From contig CAWKLQ010000012.1 of the NCBI GenBank assembly GCA_963850525.1, positions 372,001 to 436,000 on the forward strand: 64,000 nucleotides of DNA. The letters are read 5' to 3'. A model generated the notes under the pieces. That model was given only the letters and a program-made list of their open reading frames with translations. It searched no databases and was not told the DNA's origin. Shown piece by piece: positions 45,674-54,750 of this stretch (position 1 is the stretch's first letter; every line of letters starts with the position of its first letter). Position numbers and translations under genes: made by a program. This DNA comes from JAEMQF01 sp963850525 (lineage in GTDB: Bacteria > Pseudomonadota > Gammaproteobacteria > Burkholderiales > Burkholderiaceae_C).

Positions 45674-47928
45674 GCGCGGGCTCTCGCGCGTTGCCGGTGC
45701 ATTTGCGCGAGCGGGCGTTTGCCCTTCAACTGGCGCTCGATGCCGTCGTTGAGTTGCCCGCGCAGTGCGTGCACGGCTTCGACATGGCCGTACGCGCCGG
45801 GAAAGCGCAGATCGAGCCAGAGCCACAACGTGCACGCGCGCAGCGCCTGCTCCATGCGCTCCAGGCGGCTGTGGCCGTCGACCTGGTCGAGAAACCACGG
45901 CGTTCCGGCCTGGCCGGTGTTGGCGTGGCTGCTGCTCCACTCGAGGAACTCCAGGCGCTGCGATTCGGTTCGTGTGTCCACGGGAGCCTGCGCGTAGATG
46001 AAGCGCTCTTTCAGCGTGAGCTTGGCGGCGCTTTTGTCCAGCGCTTCGGCAAGCTCCAGCATCTGCTCGAGTTCGGCGACGGCAAAGTGCGCGTTGTCGA
46101 GCTTGAGCTGCGCCATGAAGACGTCGAGAACGTCGCGCAGGTTCGTCTTGTGCAGGCGCGCCGAAATCGTGTCGATGTGCCAGCCGTTGGGAGCGACCGG
46201 CGCCTTGAAGGGGCTCGGCGCGCGCGGCGTCTTGGCGAGCAGTTCGCGCAAGACGCGCTGCGCCGAAGAATCGGCCTCGCTGAGAACGCCGACAAACCCT
46301 TCTTCATGGATGCCGAAGCGCCCGGCGCGCCCTGCGATCTGGTGCACTTCCGATTCGGTCAATTCGCGGTCGTCCTGACCGTCGAACTTGGTCATCGTGC
46401 TGAACAGCACGCGCCGAATCGGCAGGTTCAGGCCCATGCCGATCGCGTCGGTGGCGACCAGGATGTGCGACTCGCCGCTCGCGAAGCGTTCAGCCTCGCG
46501 CTTGCGCACTTCGGGCGGCAGCGCGCCGTAAATCACCGAGACCGGGTGGCCGCCGGCGGCAATTCGGTCGCGCAGCATCAGCACGTCGCGCCGGCTGAAC
46601 GCGACGACGGCGTCGCCGAGTTTGAGGTCGGATACCGGCACCGGCTGCGGCAGCATGTCGACATGTTGCATGCGACCGAATTGGCGCACTTCGCAACGCT
46701 CGCCGCACAGACCGAGCAGGTTCTCGATCGCGGGCACGGCGTACGCCGAGCAGATGATGATGACTTCATTCGCCGGCACGGCGACGATCGCCTGCGTCCA
46801 CGCCCAACCGCGCGACGAATCGAAGATCATCTGCGCTTCGTCGATGACGGCGACGTCGATGGCACGGTTCGTCGCGACCATCTCGATCGTGCTCGAGACG
46901 ACGCGCGCTTCGGGCGCCGGAATGTTCTCCTCGCCGGTGAGCAGCGAACACGCGACGCCGCGCGCCATGAGGCGATCGCGCCCTTCGAGCGCGAGCAGGC
47001 GCAGCGGCGCGAGGTAGGCGCCGTCAAACGCCTGCGCGAGGCGCTCGAACGCGGCGTGGGTCTTGCCGCTGTTCGGCGGGCCGACATAGAGCGTGACGCT
47101 GCGCTGCAGGCGCCGCGCTTTTTCAAACGTGTCCGGGTAGCCCTGAAAAGCGAGCTCGCTGTTCAGGCCGTCCAGCGCTTCGAGTTCGGCGACGCGGTGT
47201 TCCCAGCGGTCTTGCGCGCGCGAGCACGACGCTTTCAACTCGGGCAACGTTTGCGGCGTTGCGCATTCCGATTGCAGCCGCGGCAGCAGCGATTCGACGT
47301 GGCGCGGTTTGTCGGCGCGGCTGCGCGCGATCAGGGACTCCAGGTGCGCGGTCAGTTCTGCGGCGCCGGGGTAGGCGGGCGGCGGGCCCAGCGCTTCGAG
47401 CAGCGCAGCCTTGTCGCCGGTGCGATAGAAGGCCCAGATGGCGCTGCTGTCGAGATTCACGCGAAACCCCACCGGAACGCGCCAGCCGGGCTCCGACAAG
47501 CTCAGGTCGTGGCTCACGAGTCGCGACCACTGGCCCTGCTGGCGCGTCACGCCAAGCAGCTCGAGCGCCGCGCTGCGCTCCAGCATCAAGGGCCGCGCGT
47601 TCGCTGCGTTGCCCAGCGCGTCGAGGTGCGCGATCGCGCTGTCCATCAGCTCGGGCGCGATCCAGCGGCTCGGGCGCTGCCCGGCGACCGGCTTTTGCAG
47701 CAGGACGAGGCCGAGCTTGTCGAGGTGTTGTTCGAAGCCCTTCGTGTGCTCGGCGATGAAGTCGGCCGGCTTGACGATTTGCGGCAGCGTGTACGCGGCT
47801 TGGCGGATGCGTGCGAGCTGTTCTTTGCCGATATGCGCCGGCACGCGTTTCGCGTGGCGCGGGTTGGGCAGGTTCAGAGGTTCGGGCGCGGTGTGCGGGG
47901 GGAGAGTGGGGTGGGTGGTGACGTTCAT
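45670..47928 (-). CDS. SUV3-like DExH-box RNA helicase
   Basis: 752 residues. Walker A GPPNSGKTHAAFERL (near 290) precedes AVIDEAQMIFD (DEAQ-type motif II), TDAIGMGLNLPI, and HQIAGRAGRFG (motif VI). A SUV3 C-terminal domain follows. The N-terminal 280 residues are helical and of unclear function. The family is best known from mitochondrial SUV3, part of the RNA degradosome; bacterial members are less studied. Translationally coupled to the RIO kinase and divergent from dbpA (128 bases). Confidence 0.88.
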   Translation of the reverse strand: MNVTTHPTLPPHTAPEPLNLPNPRHAKRVPAHIGKEQLARIRQAAYTLPQIVKPADFIAEHTKGFEQHLDKLGLVLLQKPVAGQRPSRWIAPELMDSAIAHLDALGNAANARPLMLERSAALELLGVTRQQGQWSRLVSHDLSLSEPGWRVPVGFRVNLDSSAIWAFYRTGDKAALLEALGPPPAYPGAAELTAHLESLIARSRADKPRHVESLLPRLQSECATPQTLPELKASCSRAQDRWEHRVAELEALDGLNSELAFQGYPDTFEKARRLQRSVTLYVGPPNSGKTHAAFERLAQAFDGAYLAPLRLLALEGRDRLMARGVACSLLTGEENIPAPEARVVSSTIEMVATNRAIDVAVIDEAQMIFDSSRGWAWTQAIVAVPANEVIIICSAYAVPAIENLLGLCGERCEVRQFGRMQHVDMLPQPVPVSDLKLGDAVVAFSRRDVLMLRDRIAAGGHPVSVIYGALPPEVRKREAERFASGESHILVATDAIGMGLNLPIRRVLFSTMTKFDGQDDRELTESEVHQIAGRAGRFGIHEEGFVGVLSEADSSAQRVLRELLAKTPRAPSPFKAPVAPNGWHIDTISARLHKTNLRDVLDVFMAQLKLDNAHFAVAELEQMLELAEALDKSAAKLTLKERFIYAQAPVDTRTESQRLEFLEWSSSHANTGQAGTPWFLDQVDGHSRLERMEQALRACTLWLWLDLRFPGAYGHVEAVHALRGQLNDGIERQLKGKRPLAQMHRQRARARA

Positions 47929-48056
47929 TCAATCTTTTCGGGAGGCACGTCCGCTGACCTGCCTGGCCGCGATTATCGCGCCTTCGCGTTTTGGCCTCGC
48001 AAATGGCCCATTGCCCCTGCGAGACGCGGTCGACGCGAGGGTCACGATAATCGCGC

Positions 48057-49501
<1,445 letters not shown>

Positions 49502-49502
<1 letters not shown>

Positions 49503-50572
49503 TGGTTGCCGTGGCTGCCTTCCCACCCGGGTTGCCCGCGCAAATCGACACGCCCAGCGCCTGGCGCGGCCCGGACATGGCGGCACGCCGCGACTGGATC
49601 GAGCCGCTTGACGCGGCCGACCTGCGCGAGCTTGTCGCGGCGAGCGACGCCTGGGTGGATGTTGCAGCGGACCTGACGCAACTGACACGCGAGCAGTTCC
49701 CCCTGCCAAAGCTCGCGCCGCGCTTGGCGCGCGTCGGCCGCGACCTCATTGACGGCCGCGGTTTCGCGCTGCTGCGCGGCCTGCCGGTCGAGCTCTGGGG
49801 GCGGCGCCGCTGCGCCGTCGTCTTCTACGGGCTGGGGGCGCACCTGGGCCGGGCGCTGTCGCAAAACGCGCAAGGCCACGTGCTCGGCCATGTGCGCGAC
49901 ATGGGCCTGTCGTCGAGCGACCCGAACGTGCGCATTTATCAGACCCACGAACGCCAGACGTTTCACACCGATTCGGCCGACCTCGTGGGCCTGCTGTGCC
50001 TGCAGACGGCGCGCGCCGGCGGCTTGTCGGCGCTGGTGTCTTCTGCGGCGCTTTACAACACGCTGCGCGCGCAGCGCCCGGACCTCGCGGTGTGCCTGTT
50101 CGAGCCGTTGGCGACGGATCGGCGCGGCGAGGTGCCTGCGGGCGCCAAGCCCTACTTCGAGATCCCGGTGTTCAACTGGTTTGCCGGTCACCTGTCGGCG
50201 ATCTACCAGCGCCAATACATCGACTCGGCGCAACGCTTCGCCGACGCGCCGCGCCTGAGCCAGGCTCAGGTGCAGGCGCTGAATTTATTGGACGCACTCG
50301 CCGACGACCCGGCACTGCACTTCACCATGGCGTTAGAGCCCGGCGACATGCAGTTTGTGCACAACCACGCCTTGCTGCACGACCGCACGGCGTTTCAGGA
50401 CTGGCCCGAGGCAGCGCGCCAACGCCATCTGCTGCGCCTGTGGCTTGCGCCGAGCCGCGCCCGGCCGCTGCCCGACGTGTTTGCGCAGCGCTACGGCAAC
50501 GTCACGCCGGGCGAGCGCGGCGGTGTGCCGAGTGCCGACGGCCGTTTGCGCGCGCCGCTGGAGGCGCTGTAG
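49502..50572 (+). CDS. TauD/TfdA-type Fe(II)/2-oxoglutarate oxygenase
   Basis: 356 residues. The metal triad is seen as FHTDSAD (His-x-Asp, near 158-164) and a distal His in QFVHNHALLHDRTAF (near 283-297). RHLLRLWL near the C-terminus carries the 2-oxoglutarate-binding Arg. GVPSADG and NVTPGERGG close the protein. ATG 49502 overlaps the dbpA stop, which separates a continuous open frame from a spurious long ORF. The substrate is unknown. Confidence 0.85.
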
Positions 50573-50668
50573 GGCACGGGCGCAGGTGGACAGAGCCTGC
50601 TCTGCTCACACCGGTTGCTGGCGCAGGCCGCGCGCTGGGTTTCGCGAAGGGGCGCAAAGGCGCAGCGT

Positions 50669-51925
50669 TCAGCTGCTCCGGCATTGCGCGAGGCGCCGCT
50701 CGAGGTAGAGCCGCTCGGCCGGATTGCGCACCAGGGCGAGCGCTTCACCGTACGCGAGCACCGCTTCTGCGCGCCGGCCGAGGCGGCGCAGCAGGTCGGC
50801 GCGGGCGGCGGGAAGCAGGTGATAACCCTTCAGTTCATCGGACTCGCGCAAGCGCTCGATCCACGCCAGGCCCTGCTCTGCGCCCTCGGCCATCGCCAGC
50901 GCCACGGCGGCGTTGAGTTCGATCACGGCGCCGGGCTGCTCGCGCAGCAGCCCGCCATAGAGCGCGGCGATCTGCTTCCAATCCGTGTCTTGCGCACGCG
51001 CCGCGCGCGCGTGCAGCGCGGCGATCGCGGCTTGCAACTGGTACGCGCCGCGGCGCCGTTGCGCGAGCGCGGCGTCGAGCACTGCCAGGCCCTGCGCGAT
51101 GGCCTCGGCGTGCCAGGTGCTCCGGTCCTGCTCTTCCAGGGGAATCAGCGCGCCGTCGGCGGCGACGCGTGCCGGGCGCCGCGCGTCGCTCAGGAGCAGC
51201 AGCGCGAGCAGACCGCCGGCTTCGGGCTCATCCGGCATGAGCTCGACGACGAGCCGCCCCAGGCGAATCGCTTCGGTGCACAGATCCGGGCGCACCAGCG
51301 CGTCGTGCTCGGTCGTCGAATAGCCTTCGTTGAAGACAAGGTAGATCACGCCGAGCACGGTGGCCAGGCGCTGCGGCAGCGCGTCTTGCGCTGGCACTTC
51401 GTAAGGAATTCGTGCCTCGAGGATTTTTTTCTTCACACGCACCAGGCGCTGCGCGGTCGTCGCTTCGGGCTCGAGGAAAGCGCGTGCAATTTCGCGCGTC
51501 GACAGCCCGCACAGCGTGCGCAACGCGAGTGCCATCTGCGCGCCTTGTCCGATCGCCGGGTGGCAGCACGTGAAGAGCAGGCGCAGGCGGTCGTCGGCGA
51601 CACCCGAGTGGTCGGCCGGGTCGAGCCCATTCGCGTCGTCAAGTTCGTGCGCGTCGGGCGCCGCGATGTCGGGCGGTTCGTCGGTGTAAATCGGGCCGCT
51701 GCGCCGGCGCCGCAGCAGGTCGAGCGCGCGGCGCCGCGCCACCGTCGTCAGCCACGCCGCCGGCGCCGCGGGCAGGCCCTGCGTGGGCCAGACTTCGATC
51801 GCTTTCGTGAACGCGTCTTGCATTGCGTCTTCGGCGAGGTCGAAGTCGCCGAAGCGCCGGATCAGCCCGGCGAGCACACGCGCACCCTCGGCGCGGCAGA
51901 TGCTGTCGATGACGAGGGTGAGCAT
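50669..51925 (-). CDS. ECF42-type RNA polymerase sigma factor with C-terminal TPR-like domain
   Basis: 418 residues, about double a normal ECF sigma factor. The sigma-2 region has DFDLAEDAMQDAFTKAIEVW, and the sigma-4 region GLSTREIARAFLEPEATTAQRLVR. The long C-terminal part from LGVIYLVFNEGYSTT is the SnoaL-free helical extension of the ECF42 group, ending in repeats resembling TPRs (AVLAYGEALALVRNPAERLYLER, given in part). ECF42 members are typically next to YCII/DGPF proteins, as here, and lack a membrane anti-sigma factor. Confidence 0.92.
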   Translation of the reverse strand: MLTLVIDSICRAEGARVLAGLIRRFGDFDLAEDAMQDAFTKAIEVWPTQGLPAAPAAWLTTVARRRALDLLRRRRSGPIYTDEPPDIAAPDAHELDDANGLDPADHSGVADDRLRLLFTCCHPAIGQGAQMALALRTLCGLSTREIARAFLEPEATTAQRLVRVKKKILEARIPYEVPAQDALPQRLATVLGVIYLVFNEGYSTTEHDALVRPDLCTEAIRLGRLVVELMPDEPEAGGLLALLLLSDARRPARVAADGALIPLEEQDRSTWHAEAIAQGLAVLDAALAQRRRGAYQLQAAIAALHARAARAQDTDWKQIAALYGGLLREQPGAVIELNAAVALAMAEGAEQGLAWIERLRESDELKGYHLLPAARADLLRRLGRRAEAVLAYGEALALVRNPAERLYLERRLAQCRSS

Positions 51926-51956
51926 GCGCGCGCAGCGCCGGTTGCGCGCGCCGCGC

Positions 51957-52361
51957 TCAGGCCGGCGCGACGAGCCGGTAGAGAACGAGCAGCGCCGCGA
52001 GCACGGTGACGAGCACGGTGAGCCCGGCGCCAGCCTGGCGCCGCGGGCTTTGCGCGAGCGAGCGGCTCAAGGCCCACGCGCTCGCCAGGCGCGCGATCAC
52101 GAACACGCCGCCCAGGCCGGCAATCAGCCAGCGCTGCGCGCCGCCGGCCTCGGCGAGTGCGAGCAGGAGCAGCGCGATCGGCGCGTGTTCGGCCAGGTTT
52201 GCGTGGGCGCGGATCGCCTGCGCGAGCGGCGCATTGCCGCCGTCGCTCACGTCGACGCGAAAGCGCACGCGGTTGCGAATCACCTGCACCGTGAGCAGCG
52301 CCGCGAGCAGCCCCAGGCCGGCAGCGACGCCCGCGGAGACGATAGGGAACACCGGTGCCAC
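51957..52361 (-). CDS. MAPEG-family membrane protein
   Basis: 134 residues, four predicted membrane helices. The second part NAPLAQAIRAHANLAEHAPIALLL is the MAPEG signature (RAHxNxxE). The family includes microsomal glutathione transferases and leukotriene C4 synthase in eukaryotes; bacterial members are mostly uncharacterised. It lies between the ECF42 gene and the YCII gene with short gaps (31 and 7 bases), so one operon is likely. Confidence 0.88.
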   Translation of the reverse strand: MAPVFPIVSAGVAAGLGLLAALLTVQVIRNRVRFRVDVSDGGNAPLAQAIRAHANLAEHAPIALLLLALAEAGGAQRWLIAGLGGVFVIARLASAWALSRSLAQSPRRQAGAGLTVLVTVLAALLVLYRLVAPA

Positions 52362-52368
52362 GTCGCGC

Positions 52369-52734
52369 TCACTTCGCCGCGGCGGTCACGCCCAGCGGCC
52401 GGACTTCGATCGAGCCACCCTGGGCCGCCGGGCAGCGCGCCGCCCAATGCACCGCCTGGTCGAGGTCGGGCACGTCGATCAGGTAATAGCCGCCGAGCTG
52501 CTCCTTGGTTTCGGCAAACGGGCCGTCGGTCGTCAGCGTCTTGCCGTTTCGCACGCGCACCGTCGTTGCCGTCGCCGTCGCCTTCAACTCGGCGCCGCCG
52601 CGCAGCACGCCGGCCTCGCGCATGTCGGCGCCGTAGCGCGTGAACGCCGCGTACATCTGCGCTTGAGCCTGCGGGTTGTTCGCCATCATGGCGAAGTTCT
52701 TTTCGTCGCCGTAGATCAGGATCATGTATTGCAT
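52369..52734 (-). CDS. YCII-related (DGPF-type) protein
   Basis: 121 residues. MQYMILIYGDEKNFAMM and the TDGPFAETKEQLGGYYLID block are the YCII/DGPF signature; the fold is ferredoxin-like. These proteins are the usual genomic partners of ECF42 sigma factors and are thought to be controlled by them. The start is preceded by AGGAAG. The gene is first in the operon, then MAPEG, then the sigma factor. Confidence 0.92.
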   Translation of the reverse strand: MQYMILIYGDEKNFAMMANNPQAQAQMYAAFTRYGADMREAGVLRGGAELKATATATTVRVRNGKTLTTDGPFAETKEQLGGYYLIDVPDLDQAVHWAARCPAAQGGSIEVRPLGVTAAAK

Positions 52735-52937
52735 GGCACTTCCTTGGTTTGGGGTTGGCCCCGGAGCGGGGTTGCTGCCATGACGCGGCGCGTGACCGAA
52801 TTCGACATCGAAGCGAGAATTTATTTTCGGCGATTTGGCGTGGCACAAACGCCGCCCGGCGTCTCATAATGGGTCGCGCAGCGGTGCGGCACGAGAGTGC
52901 GGCGGCGCTGCAGCGGGCTTTAGCAAGGAGTCGATTC

Positions 52938-53387
52938 ATGAAACTCGCAACTCGCACCCTCGGCGCCGCGTGCGCCGTCCTTGTCATGACCCTCGCCGCG
53001 ACATCTGCGCTGGCGCATGGCCGTCGTGGCGGTGGCTATTGGGGCCCGGGCCCGTTCTGGGGCGGTGTGGGCATTGGCGTGGGAATCGGCGTGGGCAGCG
53101 CCTACGCGTATCGGCCCTGGTACCCGGGCTACGTTGTCGTCGAGGCACCGCCGGTCTACTACCGCACCGAGCCGCAGCCCGTTCCCGCGACGCCCGAGCC
53201 CGCGGCAAAACCCGCGGCCGACCCGATCTTCTACCCGCGCACCGGGCAGAGCGCGGAGCAGACCGAGGCGGATCGCGTCGAATGCAACCGCTGGGCGACG
53301 ACTCAGCCCAGCGCCATGCGCGACGCCAGCGTGTTCCAGCGCGCGACCCTGGCGTGCATGGAAGGGCGCGGTTACGTGGTGCGTTGA
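52938..53387 (+). CDS. Secreted Gly/Pro-rich protein of unknown function
   Basis: 149 residues. A signal peptide (about 1-26, ending SALAHG) precedes a Gly-rich segment (RRGGGYWGPGPFWGGVGIGV) and a Pro-rich stretch. The C-terminal part DPIFYPRTGQSAEQTEADRVE with two conserved-looking Cys (VECNRW, LACMEGRGY) resembles the small cysteine-paired C-terminal domain of many Burkholderiales YXWGXW-type or glycine-zipper proteins. AAGGAG lies eight bases before ATG 52938. Function unknown. Confidence 0.7.
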   Translation: MKLATRTLGAACAVLVMTLAATSALAHGRRGGGYWGPGPFWGGVGIGVGIGVGSAYAYRPWYPGYVVVEAPPVYYRTEPQPVPATPEPAAKPAADPIFYPRTGQSAEQTEADRVECNRWATTQPSAMRDASVFQRATLACMEGRGYVVR

Positions 53388-53394
53388 AGCGCCG

Positions 53395-53640
53395 ATGTTC
53401 GTTCTTCGAAAGATCGCGTCAAGGTCGCGCCTCGCTGTAGCGCTCGGCTTGGTTTGGCTGGGCGGCATCGGCTTGCCGGCGTGTTCATCGCAAGCGCTCT
53501 ACGGCACGGGCCAGGCGTGGCAGCGACAAGAGTGCAACAAGATCATCGATGCGCAGGAGCGCGGCCGATGCATGGCCAGCGCCAGCACCTCGTACGACGA
53601 ATACAAGCGTCAGGCCGACGCCGCCAAGGGCGCGAAGTAG
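53395..53640 (+). CDS. Small lipoprotein of unknown function
   Basis: 81 residues. Basic start, hydrophobic segment and a lipobox GLPAC, so Cys30 is the predicted lipidated residue. The mature part has a CNKI...GRCM pair of Cys that could form a disulfide. It follows the secreted Gly/Pro-rich gene by seven bases, so the two are probably one operon. Confidence 0.7.
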   Translation: MFVLRKIASRSRLAVALGLVWLGGIGLPACSSQALYGTGQAWQRQECNKIIDAQERGRCMASASTSYDEYKRQADAAKGAK

Positions 53641-53717
53641 CCGTCTCGCGCCGGCGCACTCCTTGCGCCAGGTTGATGCGCTCCCGGGCCGTGCCGGCGC
53701 ATGCACGTGCCGCTCCG

Positions 53718-53731
53718 TCGATCTCTGTCAA
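53718..53731. promoter_or_regulatory. FNR/Dnr-like box upstream of Crp/Fnr gene 1, distal
   Basis: TCGAT-CTCT-GTCAA, nine of ten half-site bases matching TTGAY-N4-RTCAA. Confidence 0.4.
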
Positions 53732-53758
53732 GGCGTCACGTCGCGCGCTTCGCTCGAT

Positions 53759-53772
53759 TTGCGTCAAATCAA
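53759..53772. promoter_or_regulatory. FNR/Dnr-like box upstream of Crp/Fnr gene 1, proximal
   Basis: TTGCG-TCAA-ATCAA, eight of ten half-site bases matching TTGAY-N4-RTCAA; overlaps a GATTTG/CAAATC palindrome, so another dimeric regulator is possible. Confidence 0.4.
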
Positions 53773-53949
53773 ATCGCCCACCCGCATAACGCCCATCATG
53801 GCGCAGGGGGTAACAGCCGTTGCCCGCGCGGCCGAGCAGTGTGTCGGCCGGAGTTGCAGGCCAGGGAGTCGAGTCGCCGTGAAACTGTCATCGCAAGTGT
53901 CCTGTCGCGACAGGGTTCCGCTGCCTTCGATCGGACGCAGGGCTCGCAC

Positions 53950-54750
53950 ATGCACATCGTGATGGGCGACAGCGCTGCGGCGTCGGCACGCAAGGCTTCG
54001 GCGGCGCGGCGCGGGGCGTTGTCGCGCCTGCAGTTGCAGGACGTGGCGATGGCTCCGGTGCGTGCCGCGTGGCAGGCGCTGCTCGGCCCCGCGCCGTTGG
54101 CCGCACCGCTGATCGAGCAGCTGCTGCTGCTGTCCAACCTGCGCAACGTGAGCGCCGGGCAGCAGGTGCTGTCGCGCCACGACGTGGCGAGCGGGCTGAT
54201 CCTGCTGGTGCAGGGCGATGTGGGTCTGGGCGTGTCGGCACCGCCGGCGCCGCTGCGCATCGAGCGCAGCTTGCATGGCCCGGCGTGGCTCGATCTGACG
54301 AGCGCCTGGCTCGACTGCAGCCCTGCGCTGGACGGCGTGGCGCTCGACGCGGCGATCCTCGTCAACGTCTCGCGCAGCGCTTACCAGACGCTCATGGAGC
54401 GCCACCCCGAACTGGCGCGCCGCACCATCGTCAGCCTGGCCGCGCAGGCGCGCGCCGCGACCGGCATGACGCACGACCTGATGCACAAGGACGCCCAGGC
54501 GCGCCTCGCGTCGTGGCTCGTGCAGCGCTGCGACGCGGGCGCTGCCACGCCGCAGATCACGCTGAATGAGCGCAAGCGCGACATCGCGTCGCAGCTCGCC
54601 GTCACCCCGGAAACCTTGTCGCGCCTGCTGAAGCAGTTCAGTGGCGAAGGTTTGCTTCGCGTCCACGGCTACGCGATCGCCGTGCTCGATCTGGCCGGTC
54701 TGCAGACGCGCGCGCAGGCCGACGCCCCCGATCAAGCGGCGCGAACGTAG
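53950..54750 (+). CDS. Crp/Fnr-family regulator without iron-sulfur cysteines (1)
   Basis: 266 residues. A cyclic-nucleotide-binding-like beta-barrel (about 50-160) is followed by a dimerisation helix and a Crp-type winged helix (TLNERKRDIASQLAVTPETLS). The recognition helix contains ETLSR, the Glu-Ser-Arg set that reads TTGAT-type boxes in FNR. The N-terminus has no Cys cluster, so it is not an FNR oxygen sensor by iron-sulfur chemistry; it resembles Dnr/FixK-like or other Crp members. Its 3' end overlaps the convergent phaC by 19 bases. Signal unknown. Confidence 0.85.
   Translation: MHIVMGDSAAASARKASAARRGALSRLQLQDVAMAPVRAAWQALLGPAPLAAPLIEQLLLLSNLRNVSAGQQVLSRHDVASGLILLVQGDVGLGVSAPPAPLRIERSLHGPAWLDLTSAWLDCSPALDGVALDAAILVNVSRSAYQTLMERHPELARRTIVSLAAQARAATGMTHDLMHKDAQARLASWLVQRCDAGAATPQITLNERKRDIASQLAVTPETLSRLLKQFSGEGLLRVHGYAIAVLDLAGLQTRAQADAPDQAART

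Larger units (their letters stand above)
53641..53949 (+). promoter_or_regulatory. Upstream region of the first Crp/Fnr gene
   Basis: 309 bases without a gene. Two FNR-like 14-mers lie at 53718-53731 and 53759-53772, 41 bp apart start to start. The second overlaps a perfect palindrome GATTTG-CGT-CAAATC (53756-53770). No terminator for the preceding lipoprotein gene is obvious. Confidence 0.5.
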
